NCBI GenBank assembly: GCA_963722715.1
Contig: CAVROA010000005.1
Coordinates: forward strand, 1 to 64,000
Reading direction: 5' to 3'
Length of the DNA: 64,000 bases
DNA from: DASQGA01 sp963722715
GTDB lineage: Bacteria > Actinomycetota > Thermoleophilia > Gaiellales > Gaiellaceae
This document shows positions 1 through 9,771 of this stretch, piece after piece (the stretch's first letter is position 1; every line of letters starts with the position of its first letter). Both the position numbers and the translations under genes were made by a program. The notes below the pieces were generated by a model. The model worked only from the letters and a program-made list of their open reading frames with translations, was not told the origin of the DNA and made no database searches.

Positions 1-77
1 GGGAAAGACGTGCGGTATTTCAGAGGGTCTGTTCACCGCGCTCGCCGTCGTGGCGACCGGGCGTTTCGGTCTAACCG

Positions 78-3000
78 ATGCCGAGGCACGCTCTCCCAGG
101 CCCGGAGAGACCTTTGAGGCGCACCCTCGCCCTTGCACTCGCCGCGACTGGTCTCGTCGTTGCGGCCTGGACGCCGGCTGCCACTGAAGCCGGTGGGCCC
201 ACGAACACGCAGGGCGACCAGTCCACCCTCGAGCGACTCGAGCGCGTTGCGCGCGTCTCGTTCCACGACGAGACCGGCAAGGTGCGGTTCGTAGGGACCG
301 TCCCGGGCAGGCCGATCAGCCGGCCGCTCGGCCTCAGCTCCTCGGCGACGGCTGCGCAGGTTGCACGCGCGTTCTTCGTCAGCTACGGCGCCGTTTTCGG
401 GATCCGCGATCAAGCGCGCGAGCTGCGCGTGACCGCCACTCAGGCGGGAACGGCAGGCCGCTCAGCGGTCCGCTTCCAGCAGCTCCTCGATGACGTGCCG
501 GTCGTCGGCGGGGAGTTCGTCGTGAACCTGGATGCCGCGCGCAACGTGCTCTCGGTGAGCGGCGAGGCGCTGCCTGCCGCCGCCGTGGCGGCGACTCCGC
601 GGATCGGATCCGCAGCCGCTCGCGAGGCCGCTGTCGCGGCGGTCGCGAAGGCTCGCCGGGTAGCGCCGATCCGTCTCGAGGCCACCCAGCCGACTCTGTG
701 GATCTACGACGCGGGAATCCTCGGCGGGCCCGGGCCCGAACGTCCGACCCTGGTCTGGCGACTCGACGTCAGGAGCACGGAGGGGCTGCCGATCGACGAG
801 CTGGTCCTCGTCGATGCCCAGCTCGGCTCGGTGGCGCTCCGCATCGATCAGATCGAACATGCGAAGAACCGCCAGGTCTGCGACGGCGCCAATACTGCCG
901 CGCAGTATCCGTGCACCGCGCCGGTTCGCAGCGAGGGCGGCGCTCCGCACCTCGTCCAGGACGTGAACGACGCCTACGACTTCGCCGGCGACACCTACGA
1001 CCTCTTCCTCGGGCTCGGTCGCGACAGCCTCGACGGCGCCGGCATGACGCTGAAGTCAACCGTGCGCCACTGCCCGACGCCCGCAGAGTGTCCCTATGGG
1101 AATGCCTTCTGGGACGGGGAGCAGATGGTCTACGGCCAGGGATTTGCGGCAGCAGACGACGTGGTCGGCCACGAGCTGACGCACGGCGTCACGGACCACA
1201 GCGCCCGCCTCTTCTACTACTACCAGTCGGGGGCGATCAACGAATCGCTCTCGGACGTCTTCGGCGAGTTCGTCGACCTGACGAACGGCGCGGGCACCGA
1301 CACCGCCGCGACGCGCTGGCAGCTCGGCGAGGACATTCCCCTGTTCGGGGCGATTCGCGACATGGAGAACCCCACGCTTTTCAACGACCCGGACAGGATG
1401 ACCAGCCCGCATTACACGGCCGACCCGACCGAGGAGGATGCCGGCGGCGTCCACCGGAACAGCGGTGTCAACAACAAGGCCGCGTTCCTGATGACCGACG
1501 GCGGGACGTTCAACGGCCGCACGGTCACGGGGCTCGGCATCCCCAAGGTCTCTCGCATCTACTACGCGGCCCTGACCACCATGCTCACATCGGCGAGCGA
1601 CTACGCGGATCTCGCCAGCGCGCTCCAGCAGGCCTGCAACAACCTTGTCGGCTCGTCGGGGATCACAACGGGGGACTGCGTGGAGGTCACCGACGCAGTG
1701 GCCGCCGTCGAGATGAGCACCGATCCCCCGGCGGCACTAGCCCCCGAGGCGCCGGTCTGCGGGAGCGGCCCGGTGCCGGTCGACCTGTTCTTCGACAACC
1801 TCGAGAACACCGGCAGCGGGAACTGGACTGCTCAGTCGGACTGGTACTACCCGCAGAGCGGGAATCCCTACAACTTCGATGCCACGTACGCGACCAGCGG
1901 CTCACAGAACCTGTGGGGTTACGACCGGCCGACTACCGGCGACTACTCGATCTCGATGAACAGCAGCGTGGCGATCCCCGCCGGGCTCACCACCTACCTG
2001 CGCTTCAACCACGCGTACGGGTTCGAAGACGGCGCGGGCCATGCCTACGACGGCGGCGTGCTGGAGTACAGCACCAACAACGGCGCGAGCTGGAACGACC
2101 TTGGCCCGCTCCTGACCGACGGCGGCTACAACGGCACGATCACGACGAGCTCCGACAATCCGCTGGAAGGGCGCAACGCCTTCGTGCGGGAGAGCAACGG
2201 CTACAAGTCCAGCCGTGCGAACCTCAGCTCGCTGGCCGGTCAGAGCGTCCGCATCCGCTTCCGGATCGGGACCGACTTTATCGCCGACGACTACGGGTGG
2301 TTCATCGACGACATCCGGATCTACACCTGCGGCCCGACGCTCGCGCCGACCGCCGCTACCCAGGCAGCCAGCAACGTGACGACCAGCGGTGCCACGCTGA
2401 ACGGCATGGTCGACCCGAACGGCACGGCAACGAGCTACCAGTTCGAGTTCGGGACGACGGCGGCCTACGGATCATTCGCCCCCGCCGGCCCGGCGAGCGT
2501 CGGCGCCGGCAGCGACCCGATTGCGGTGACGCAGACCATCGGAGGGCTGGCAGCAGCGACCACCTACCACTATCGCGTCGTGGCGGTCCGTGGGGCAACG
2601 CGGGTCAACGGCGCCGACCAGACGTTCACAACTGTTAGTCCGCCACCGCCACCGGTGCTCTCCCGCCGGGTTGCACGATCGCCGGCACAGCCGGAAACGA
2701 CGTGCTCGTCGGGACGGTCGGCGCAGATGTCATCTGCGGCCTGGGCGGAAGCGACACGATCAGGGGCCTCGGCGGAAACGACACCCTGAAGGGCGCCGGC
2801 GGAAACGACAGGCTGATCGGCGGAGCCGGGGCCGACACCCTCGTCGGCGGAGCCGGTGCTGACACCCTCATCGGCGGAGCTCGGGCTGACACCCTCCTTG
2901 GTGGATCCGGGAACGACGCCCTGGCTGGAAGTAACGGCAGAGACATCCTTAAGGGCCAAGGTGGCGCCGACCTTCTCCTCGCCAGGGACGGCGTCAGAGA

Positions 3001-3085
3001 CACCGTCAACGGCGGTCTGGGCAGGGACCGGGCCAGGCTCGACCGCGGCCTTGACAGGCGGCTCTCGGTCGAAAGGCTGCTCTAG
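78..3085 (+). CDS. Secreted thermolysin-like M4 metalloprotease with C-terminal RTX repeats (frameshifted)
   Basis: This is an extracellular zinc endopeptidase. Residues 1-37 look like a signal peptide, followed by an FTP-like propeptide and the M4 catalytic domain. HELTH lies at about residues 365-369, the third zinc ligand Glu in NESLSD at about 389, and the transition-state His in GVHRNSG at about 459. After the catalytic domain come a beta-sandwich region and a fibronectin-III-like domain. The first frame then runs through a PPPPP linker and stops at 2789. The glycine/aspartate-rich RTX repeats continue in the -1 frame from about 2642 to the stop at 3085. No in-frame join exists, so one base is probably missing between 2639 and about 2680. 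RTX repeats bind calcium and typically act in secreted proteins. The M4 call is firm; the single-gene reading is inference. Confidence 0.85.
2678..2968 (+). repeat. RTX calcium-binding nonapeptide repeats
   Basis: About ten tandem 27-bp units encode GGxGxDxLx-type nonapeptides such as GGNDTLKGA and GGAGADTLV, read in the frame ending at 3085. The repeats are typical of calcium-folded C-terminal domains of secreted proteins. They sit one frame away from the M4 protease upstream. Confidence 0.85.
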
Positions 3086-3732
3086 AGAATCTCGACGGTC
3101 GCGGGCGTCAGCTCGTTGATCGAGGCGAGCACGGCGTCCGCCGAGGACAGGGCGTCTGAGGCCGGCGGATAGAGCCGGTTCGGGATCGCGATCACCCTCA
3201 GCCCGGCGGCCTTCGCGCTCAGGATGCCGTTGTACGAGTCCTCGACCGCTGCGCAAGCCGCCGGTTCGACTCCGAGACGCCTCGCCGCCTCCAGGTAGAC
3301 GTCGGGAGCGGGCTTGCCGCGGGGGACCTCTTCCGACGAGACGGTCACCGAGAAGAACCGAGCCAGTCCGGAGAGCTCGAGAACCAGGTCGATGATAGGA
3401 CGGTTCGACGACGATGCGACTGCCAGCGGCCAGCGGCCGGCCAGGCGTTGGACGGCTTCGGCGGCGCCGTCGATCAACGGCAGGTCCTCACGGTAGATCC
3501 GCTCGAGGCGGCGGACGACCTCGGCCGAGATCTCCTCCGGCGGGTCCGGCACGCCGATCACCTCGTGCATGTACTGGGACCACTCGGGGGAGCTCATGCC
3601 CATCATGTCCCGCTGGGCGCCTTCGTGCCATCGCCCGCCGCGCTCCCGCGCAAGCTCCTCGCGGGCCGAGTCCCAGACGTGCTCGGAGTCGACGAGTACG
3701 CCGTCCAGGTCGAAGACCACCGCCTGGATCAC
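3082..3732 (-). CDS. HAD-superfamily phosphatase/phosphomutase, beta-phosphoglucomutase-like
   Basis: This 216-aa protein has the HAD motif I DLDGVLVD at residues 8-15, with a helical cap after it. The motif II Ser region is ASSSNR, the motif III Lys lies near RGKPAPDVY, and motif IV is AVEDSYNGI. The pattern fits the HAD subfamily IA phosphatases and beta-phosphoglucomutases, which act on small sugar phosphates; the substrate cannot be read from sequence. Its ATG overlaps the stop of the upstream flavin-reductase-like gene by 4 nt (ATGA), so the two are probably translationally coupled. Its stop converges on and overlaps the end of the RTX frame. Confidence 0.85.
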   Translation of the reverse strand: MIQAVVFDLDGVLVDSEHVWDSAREELARERGGRWHEGAQRDMMGMSSPEWSQYMHEVIGVPDPPEEISAEVVRRLERIYREDLPLIDGAAEAVQRLAGRWPLAVASSSNRPIIDLVLELSGLARFFSVTVSSEEVPRGKPAPDVYLEAARRLGVEPAACAAVEDSYNGILSAKAAGLRVIAIPNRLYPPASDALSSADAVLASINELTPATVEIL

Positions 3733-4208
3733 GGCAAAACTCGGTAGCCACCGTCGACGTAGACGAGGGCGGACGCGCTCCGGCCCCGCTCCGACGAGAC
3801 GACGTCACCCACGAAGAGGGTGTGGTCCCCGGCGGGCCAGCGGTCGGCGACCCGGCACTCGACCCAGCCGAGCGATCCTTCCAGGAGCGGGGCGCCCGTT
3901 GTGCCCGGCCGCCACTCGATGCCTTCCCACATCGCAATCGGCGGCACGCCGCGGGCGAAATGCTGTGCGATCGCCTCCTGGTCGCCGGAGAGGAGCGAGA
4001 GCGCGAAGGCGCCGGACTCGGCTAACAGCTCGTGCATCGCGGCGGCGCGGCTGACGGCGACGCCGGCGAGCGGAGGCTCGGTCGAAAGCCAGAGCGCCGA
4101 CCCGACCGTCAGGCCGAGCCGCTTGCCTTCCAGGTCGATGGTCAGCACGGCGACGCCGGTCGGGAAGCCGCGCATGACGGCGCGGAACGCGGCCGGATCG
4201 TCGGTCAG
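3729..4208 (-). CDS. Flavin-reductase-like FMN-binding split-barrel protein
   Basis: The sequence RGFPTGVAVLT, followed by a compact beta-rich domain with SSERG and VYVDGGYR near the C-terminus, matches flavin reductase-like FMN-binding proteins. Members reduce flavin with NAD(P)H or serve as the reductase of two-component monooxygenases. The first ATG (4175) starts inside the first conserved helix. In the same frame, upstream codons give LTDDPAAFRAV, which is what the family expects, but they contain no ATG, GTG or TTG. The only near-cognate start is CTG at 4208, whose CTGA overlaps the stop of the upstream gene. I therefore extend to 4208; the ATG at 4175 is the conservative alternative. 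Confidence 0.7.
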   Translation of the reverse strand: MTDDPAAFRAVMRGFPTGVAVLTIDLEGKRLGLTVGSALWLSTEPPLAGVAVSRAAAMHELLAESGAFALSLLSGDQEAIAQHFARGVPPIAMWEGIEWRPGTTGAPLLEGSLGWVECRVADRWPAGDHTLFVGDVVSSERGRSASALVYVDGGYRVLP

Positions 4209-4756
4209 GAGCGGCGGCGGATGTCGAGCGCCGACGCGAGCGACTCCTCGCCGATACGCGCGCCGCCGTCCTCCATCATGTCCCGGAGGTCGAGGGCGAT
4301 CTCGCGGAGCTCTGCGAGCGTTCGATCGCGCCGCTCCTCGAGGGCACGCGTCTCCTCGCGCAGCCCCTGCGTCCGCTCGCGATCTTGCTCTTCCAGCTCC
4401 CGCGCCCTCTCCTCGGCCGATCGCCGTACCGACTCGGCTTCCAGCTCCGCGGCCCCGAGGAGCTCGCGGGCTTCCTGCTCCGCCCCGCGCCGGTGCTGGT
4501 CGGCGTACGAGTCGACGGCGATTCTCGTGTCGCGGGCGTACTCGAGAGCCTCTTCGCGCAGTCGCTCGGTCTCGGCCGACAACTCGCGAACCCGTGCTGC
4601 CGCATCACCTTCAGCTCGGCCGCGAATGTCGAGTGCCTCTGCCCGCGCCTGCGTGAGGAGCTGATCAGCAGCTTCCTCGGCCGCTTGGAGGATCTCGCTG
4701 ACCCGGTCGCCGACGGCTGCGACGGAGCTCGGCTCGTTCGGAACGAGTTCGCTCAC
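4205..4756 (-). CDS. Coiled-coil protein, DivIVA-like
   Basis: This protein of about 183 aa is almost entirely Glu/Arg/Ala-rich heptad coiled coil, with no enzymatic motif. Short coiled-coil proteins of this kind in actinobacteria resemble DivIVA-type scaffolds or ATP-synthase-b-like sequences, but no signature N-terminal lipid-binding motif is clear. The frame is open to a TTG at 4801, which would leave 4 nt to the divergent peroxidase start. The GTG at 4756 leaves a more plausible 49-nt promoter gap. It is probably the first gene of an operon with the flavin-reductase-like and HAD genes. Confidence 0.6.
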   Translation of the reverse strand: MSELVPNEPSSVAAVGDRVSEILQAAEEAADQLLTQARAEALDIRGRAEGDAAARVRELSAETERLREEALEYARDTRIAVDSYADQHRRGAEQEARELLGAAELEAESVRRSAEERARELEEQDRERTQGLREETRALEERRDRTLAELREIALDLRDMMEDGGARIGEESLASALDIRRRS

Positions 4757-4805
4757 AGCCGCACGAGAGTACTCGATCTCCTGCGACAAGGCAGAATTCA
4801 AATCC

Positions 4806-5363
4806 GTGCCCTACATACGCCTGATCGGGGAGGACGAGGCGACCGGCGAGCTCGCGGACGAGTACGCCGCCGCCCGGGGACGGGCAGGCAAGGTCTTCAA
4901 CATCATCAAGGCGATCAGCCTGCGCCCCAGGGCCCTTCGCGCGATGCTGGACCTCTACCGGGAGGTCATGTTCGGCCGCTCCGAGTTGTCCCGCGCCGAC
5001 CGCGAGCTCCTCGCGGTCGTCGTCTCCCGGATGAACGACTGCCATTACTGAATCCAGGCGCATGCCGACGACCTCCGTGCTGAGGGCGCCCCAGACGAGC
5101 TTGCCGCACACGCCGCGCACGACTACAGGCAAGCGGACATCGAGCCGCGGGTTCGGGCGCTGTGCGACTTTGCCGTCAAGCTCACGCACGAGCCCGCCTC
5201 GGTCTCGGCGACTGACATCGATGGCCTTCGAAGTCACGGCTTGAGCGACGCGGGCATCCACGACGCGATCCAGGTGATCGCGTTCTTCAACTACATCAAC
5301 CGGGTGGCCGAAGGGGTCGGCGTCGAGCCCGAGCCGGAGTGGGCTAACTCCCCGCTCGGCTAG
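4806..5363 (+). CDS. AhpD-like peroxidase (carboxymuconolactone decarboxylase family), probable selenoprotein
   Basis: Reading through the TGA at 5049-5051 gives a continuous 185-residue protein ending at the TAG at 5361. The active site reads C79-H-Y-[TGA 82]-I-Q-A-H86, with Glu67 exactly 12 residues before Cys79. This is the Glu...Cys-x-x-Cys-x-x-x-His layout of AhpD-type peroxidases, with the second (peroxidatic) Cys replaced by a TGA codon. The downstream half keeps an alpha-helical CMD fold, including an IQVIAFFNYINRVA helix. A Cys-to-Sec substitution is the natural reading, and AhpD-like selenoproteins are known. A TGC-to-TGA error is the alternative. The enzyme would reduce hydroperoxides in the cytosol using a thiol partner. 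The start is GTG, with the nearest ATG well inside the domain. Confidence 0.8.
5049..5090 (+). promoter_or_regulatory. Candidate bacterial SECIS hairpin downstream of the in-frame TGA
   Basis: After the TGA, GGCGC (5057-5061) can pair with GCGCC (5086-5090), and an inner ACG (5068-5070) can pair with CGT (5076-5078) around the loop ACCTC. The loop lies about 20 nt after the TGA, within the range of bacterial SECIS loops. The stem is imperfect and was judged by eye only. Confidence 0.4.
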
Positions 5364-5420
5364 ACGGCCGGTCCCTGTATGCACGGCAAGTGCCGACCGA
5401 CCATCTAGATTCACCGACGC

Positions 5421-6746
5421 ATGCGAATCTTCGTCATCGGCGCAGGCCAGGTCGGCTCGACCGTCGTCGAAGCCTTGCACCACGAGCACGAGCTGACGCT
5501 CATCGATCTGGACGCTGACCGGCTCAGCACGCTCTCCTACAAGTTCGACATCGGGACGATCGAGGGGAACGGGGCAAGCCGCCGCACCCTTCGCGACGGG
5601 GGCATCGACAAAGCCGATCTCCTGATCGCTGCGACCTCCCGTGACGAGGTGAACATCGTCGCCTCGATGTTCGCCAAGAAGCTCTCGCCCGAGACGAAGA
5701 CGATCGTCCGGACAACCAACGTCGAGTACCTCGACCTCTGGCAGGAGCGGGAGCTCGACGTGGACTTCGTCATCTCGTCCGAGGTCGAGACGGCCCACGC
5801 GGTCTCGCGCATCATCGGTGTCCCGGCCGCCCGCCAGACCGACGTCTTCGCCGACGGCCAGGTCCAGATGGTCGAGTTCGACGTCCCGGATGCAGCCGAC
5901 GAAAGGGTTGTCGGCGTGCCGCTGCGGGAAGCAGTCATCCCGGCCGACTCCAAGGTGGCGAGCATCATCCGGGGCGACCGGATGATCGTCCCGCGCGGGG
6001 ACGAGTCGATCCTCCCGGGCGACCGGATCATCGTGATCGGATCTCCGGCCGCAGCGCTCGAGTGGAGCCGGCTCATGGTCTCGGGCGACCGCGTTCTCGA
6101 CGACGTCGTCATCGTCGGCGGGGGCCAGACCGGGGTTGCCATCGCCAGGCTTCTGATCGAACAGGGAATCAAGGTGCGCGTGATCGAGGCCTTCGGGCCC
6201 CGGGCCAGGGAAGTGGCGGAGGAGCTACCTGAGGCCAGGGTCTTCCATGCGACCGGTACCGATCCGGAGTTCCTGAAGCGTGAGAAAATCGGCACCGCGC
6301 GAGCGGCCGTGTTTGCGATGCCGGAGGATGCGAAGAACCTCTATGCGGCGGCGCTCGCGAAGATGGAGGGCGTTCCCTTCACGATCGGGATCGTCCACGA
6401 CCCACTCTCGGCAGACGTCTTCGAGCAGGCGGGCGTCGACGTCGCTGTCAACCCGCGCTCGGTGACCGCGGAGGAGATCGTGCGCTTCGCCCACGACCCT
6501 CGGATCAGACAGCTGGCGATGCTCGAGGGCGATCGCTTCGAGGTGCTCGACATCACGGTGCGGGACGACAGCACCCTCTGTGGCCGCCCGTTCAAGGAAC
6601 TGCCCATGACGGGCTCCCTGATCGGCGCGATCGTGCGTGACGGCGAGGCGATCTTCCCGCACGGCGAGGATGAGCTCCGGGCCGGCGACCGGGCGATCAT
6701 CTTTGCCGAGTCGTCGCGGGTGCAGCAGGTCGAGCGCGCACTTTGA
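5421..6746 (+). CDS. trkA: Trk potassium uptake regulatory subunit TrkA
   Basis: This 441-aa cytosolic protein has two repeated TrkA-N/TrkA-C (RCK) halves. The first Rossmann motif is GAGQVG at residues 7-12. The second is GGGQTGVAIARLL at about 234-246. Each half is followed by a C-terminal ligand-binding domain rich in Asp/Arg. TrkA binds NAD(H) or nucleotides and gates the TrkH potassium channel. The stop overlaps the TTG start of trkH by 4 nt (TTGA), so the two subunits are cotranslated. Length and domain order are normal for the family. Confidence 0.95.
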   Translation: MRIFVIGAGQVGSTVVEALHHEHELTLIDLDADRLSTLSYKFDIGTIEGNGASRRTLRDGGIDKADLLIAATSRDEVNIVASMFAKKLSPETKTIVRTTNVEYLDLWQERELDVDFVISSEVETAHAVSRIIGVPAARQTDVFADGQVQMVEFDVPDAADERVVGVPLREAVIPADSKVASIIRGDRMIVPRGDESILPGDRIIVIGSPAAALEWSRLMVSGDRVLDDVVIVGGGQTGVAIARLLIEQGIKVRVIEAFGPRAREVAEELPEARVFHATGTDPEFLKREKIGTARAAVFAMPEDAKNLYAAALAKMEGVPFTIGIVHDPLSADVFEQAGVDVAVNPRSVTAEEIVRFAHDPRIRQLAMLEGDRFEVLDITVRDDSTLCGRPFKELPMTGSLIGAIVRDGEAIFPHGEDELRAGDRAIIFAESSRVQQVERAL

Positions 6747-8276
6747 GCTCTTCCGCGCTCAGGCGCCGCCGATCCAAGCGGTCGCGTTTGGGGGTCGACG
6801 TCCGGGGCGCGCTCCATCTCGTCGGTGGGCTGGTGAAGTACCTGAGCGTCGCCTTTGTCCTTCCTTTCGGAGTCGCGCTCGGATACGGCGAGCCGGCCTG
6901 GCCCTTCCTCGCGGCGGCAGCCATCACTGCGGCCGGGGGCCAAGGGCTCGAGTACTTCACGAAGGGGACGCACTCGATCGGCCCGCGGGAGGGATTTCTG
7001 GTCGTCTGCGTTGACGTGGCTTTTCGGGGCTCTTTCATGTCGCTGCCCTACCTCTTCATCGAGCCGCAGCTGCAAAACCCGTTCAACGCCTACTTCGAGG
7101 CGATGTCCGGGATGACGACCACGGGGTCCAGCATGCTCACCGACATACCGGCGATCAGCCACTCGATCGCGATGTGGCGGCAGTTCACGGCCTGGCTGGG
7201 CGGCATGGGGATCATCGTCCTCGCGCTCGCGGTTCTTCCCCGGCTGCGCGTCGGCGGCCGGCAACTGATGGAGTCCGAGGCGCCGGGGCCCGAGCTCGAG
7301 CCCCTCGCCACGTCGATTCGGGACACGGCGCGGCGCCTCTGGCTCCTGTACGTCGGGATCACCCTGCTCATGATCCTCGTCCTCTCCCTGATCGCCTGGA
7401 CGGGTCTCGATTCACGAATGAGCTTCTACGAGGCGGTCGCGCACGCCTTCTCGACGATGCCGACGGCGGGATTCTCGACCCAGGCACGGTCGATCGAGGC
7501 GTTCGGCGCTGCGAGCCAGTGGGCGATCGCGGCGTTCATGATCATCGCGGGCATGAACTTCGCCCTTCTCTACTACGCGCTCGTCAGGGGCCACATTCGG
7601 AAGGCCGTTCGCGACGAGGAGCTGCGCCTGTACATGGCCTTCCTCGCAGTAGCCACGCTCGTGATCTTCATCGACCTGACCGCCGAGGGCATCGAGGCGG
7701 GGGCGGCCGCCTTTCGGCACGCGGCCTTCCAGACCGCGTCGATCATGACCACCACCGGCCTCGTGAGCACGGACTTCAACCTCTGGCCGCCTATGACCGC
7801 CCTGGTGCTCGTAGCTGCTCATGTTCATCGGCGGGTCGGCGGGCTCCACGGCCGGCGCCATCAAGGTGGTGCGCATCCTCCTGACCGCCCGGATCATGCG
7901 CCGCGAGCTCGACCAGACGGTGCACAAGGAGGCCGTGCTCCCGATCCGGCTCAACGGCCGTGTGATCGACGAGCGAACCCTGCGCGCCGTCTCCGTCTTC
8001 GTCCTCCTCTACCTGGTCGCGTTCGCAGTCGGTGCTCTGGTCCTCGTCATCGACGGAGCGCGGGGCGGGGTGGATGTGGGTGCCTTTGAGGCGATCTCGG
8101 CTGCTGCGACGACACTCGGGAACGTTGGGCCGGGCTTCGGTTTTCTCGGCCCGATGGGCTCTTTCGAGCCGTTCAGCAACTTCTCGACCGTGGTCATGAC
8201 GATGCTCATGTGGATGGGGCGGCTGGAGCTCCTCCCGATCGTGGTGCTGCTCACGCGGAGCTACTGGCGCGCCTAG
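6743..8276 (+). CDS. trkH: Trk potassium uptake channel TrkH (one frameshift)
   Basis: This multi-pass membrane protein carries the four selectivity-filter-like repeats of TrkH/KtrB: FEAMSGMTTTGSS, FSTMPTAGFS, FQTASIMTTTGL and ISAAATTLGNVGPG. Together with TrkA it takes up K+ driven by the membrane gradient. Translation from TTG 6743 runs normally until about 7813. There one extra base throws the frame, and the continuation MFIGGSAGSTAGAIK to the stop at 8276 lies in the next frame. Deleting one base at about 7813-7815 restores an uninterrupted protein of about 510 aa of the usual length. The split is most likely a sequence error, since all four pore segments are conserved. Confidence 0.9.
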
Positions 8277-8294
8277 ACCTAGCCGGCGCGCCAG
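8264..8294 (+). terminator. Perfect 10-bp hairpin overlapping the trkH stop codon
   Basis: CTGGCGCGCC (8264-8273) and its reverse complement GGCGCGCCAG (8285-8294) flank an 11-nt loop that begins with the trkH TAG. No T-run follows. It is probably an actinobacterial-type terminator or mRNA 3'-end stabiliser for trkAH. Confidence 0.6.
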
Positions 8295-8340
8295 GCCCGC
8301 CCCAGATACTCCATCCGACGACGCTCCTAGGCTTGCACCC

Positions 8341-9075
8341 ATGAGCGGAGACGGGCTGCGGCGGGGGGTCGCCGAGTTCATCGGAGCATTCGCCCTGACA
8401 TTCGTCGGCGTCGGCGCGATCACCGTCGGAGCCGACCTGGTCGGCGTGGCGCTGGCACACGGGCTCGTCATCGCCGTGATGGCGTCGGCGGTCGGACATA
8501 TTTCGGGCGGCCACTTCAATCCGGCTGTGACGTTCGGTTTCCTGGTCACCGGCCGCATGACCCTTTCGCTTGCCATCGTGTACTGGGTCGCCCAGTTTGC
8601 CGGTGCAGTCCTGGCGGCACTGTTCCTGACCGGGCTCTTGCCGGACTCGCTCACCGATCCCGTCAACCTCGGTGCGCCCGCCATCGCGGGTGGGATCGGG
8701 GCAGGAGCCGGCCTCGTGATCGAAGCCATCCTGACCTTCTTCCTCGTCTGGGTGATCTTTGCAACTGCTGCCGACGAGCGCGGTACCTTCAAGGCCATCG
8801 CCGGGCTCGCGATCGGCTTCACGATCACGCTCGACATCCTCTTCGCCGGCCCCCTCACCGGCGCGGCGATGAACCCTGCCCGGGCCTTCGGGCCCGAGCT
8901 GGTCGGCGGTTACTGGGCGGACGCATGGGTTTGGTACCTCGGCCCGCTCCTCGGCGGGGCCGCGGCAGCGATCCTCTATCAGTACCTCTACCTTCGTCCG
9001 CTCCGGCCGGTCCCGGTTGGGGCGGCAGAGACCGGCCTCGACGAGCCTCGGCCCGGCGAGACTGCAGTCTCGTAG
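8341..9075 (+). CDS. MIP-family aquaporin
   Basis: This 244-aa membrane protein has six predicted transmembrane helices and both aquaporin signature boxes: HFNPAVTFG near residues 59-67 and MNPARAFGP near 177-185. The EF/IxGA-like N-terminal helix is also typical. The short loops and the Arg in the second box (NPAR) favour a water-type AqpZ channel over a glycerol facilitator, but selectivity is inference. The gene starts 64 nt after trkH, beyond the hairpin, so it is probably a separate unit. Its neighbours suggest an osmotic/turgor role alongside potassium uptake. Confidence 0.9.
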   Translation: MSGDGLRRGVAEFIGAFALTFVGVGAITVGADLVGVALAHGLVIAVMASAVGHISGGHFNPAVTFGFLVTGRMTLSLAIVYWVAQFAGAVLAALFLTGLLPDSLTDPVNLGAPAIAGGIGAGAGLVIEAILTFFLVWVIFATAADERGTFKAIAGLAIGFTITLDILFAGPLTGAAMNPARAFGPELVGGYWADAWVWYLGPLLGGAAAAILYQYLYLRPLRPVPVGAAETGLDEPRPGETAVS

Positions 9076-9079
9076 CCTC

Positions 9080-9731
9080 CTAGACCGGCGGCAGGGCCGC
9101 CTCGAGAACCTCCCGCGCCTGGGCGATGGCCTGCGGCGTGATCGTATGGTCGACGGGATCCTCGTGATAACGGACGGCGAGACCGGCCGCGGTGAGGCGG
9201 TCGCGGGCATCCCGCCCCCACTGGACCGTGATCACCGGGTCTGTTATCCCATGTGAGATCGAGACCGGTAGACCGGCTCGGGACGCGAGGTCGAGCTCGA
9301 AGCCCTCGACCCTCGGGATGAAACCGCTCATCGCCAGGATCGCGGCGGGCTTGGGACGGGAAGCGGCGAGCCCGAGTGCGTACGACATGACCGCGCCCTG
9401 GGAGAACCCTCCCAACACCGCGCGCTTGGGTGGCACCTCCAACTCTTCAAGCAGCGCGTCGAGCCAGGTCGACGTCCGCTCGAAGGTCGCGAAAAACGTG
9501 TTCGGATCCGGGTAGCCGACCTGCTGGACCGCGTACCAATGCGCTCCACCAGGTGGAAGCGTGAGCGGCCCGCGGGGAAGGACGCCGACGAGGCGTGCCT
9601 CCGGGTCCAGGACGGAGAGAAGCGGCTCGAGATCGAGCTCGTTCGGCGCCGCGGCCGTGCATGAGGACGAGCGCCCCGCGAGGGTCTCCCTCCGGCTCTC
9701 GGATCCGGTACCTGAGACCTGCGGCATCCAC
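9080..9731 (-). CDS. Phospholipase/carboxylesterase-type alpha/beta hydrolase (one frameshift)
   Basis: The nucleophile elbow GFSQGAV, an Asp in HGITDPVI and a catalytic His in DHTITP identify the YpfH/carboxylesterase-like alpha/beta hydrolases of about 210 aa. The N-terminus MDAAGLRYRIREP...LMHGRGA, with the oxyanion-hole HGRG motif, is in the frame starting at 9731. The rest, from DELDLEP onward, is in the other frame. Removing one A near 9647 would join them as GRGADELDLEPLL. A separate start at 9727 gives an unrelated N-terminus and is unlikely. The substrate is unknown. Confidence 0.85.
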
Positions 9732-9771
9732 GCCGGCCGGAGCTTAGCGCGCCTAGGCAGCGGGGCTGGGG

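Noticed and set aside
698..2638. Long Arg-rich open frame inside the protease gene
   Set aside because: It is the shadow frame of a GC-rich gene, with Arg-dominated composition and no domains; the M4 frame has all catalytic motifs.
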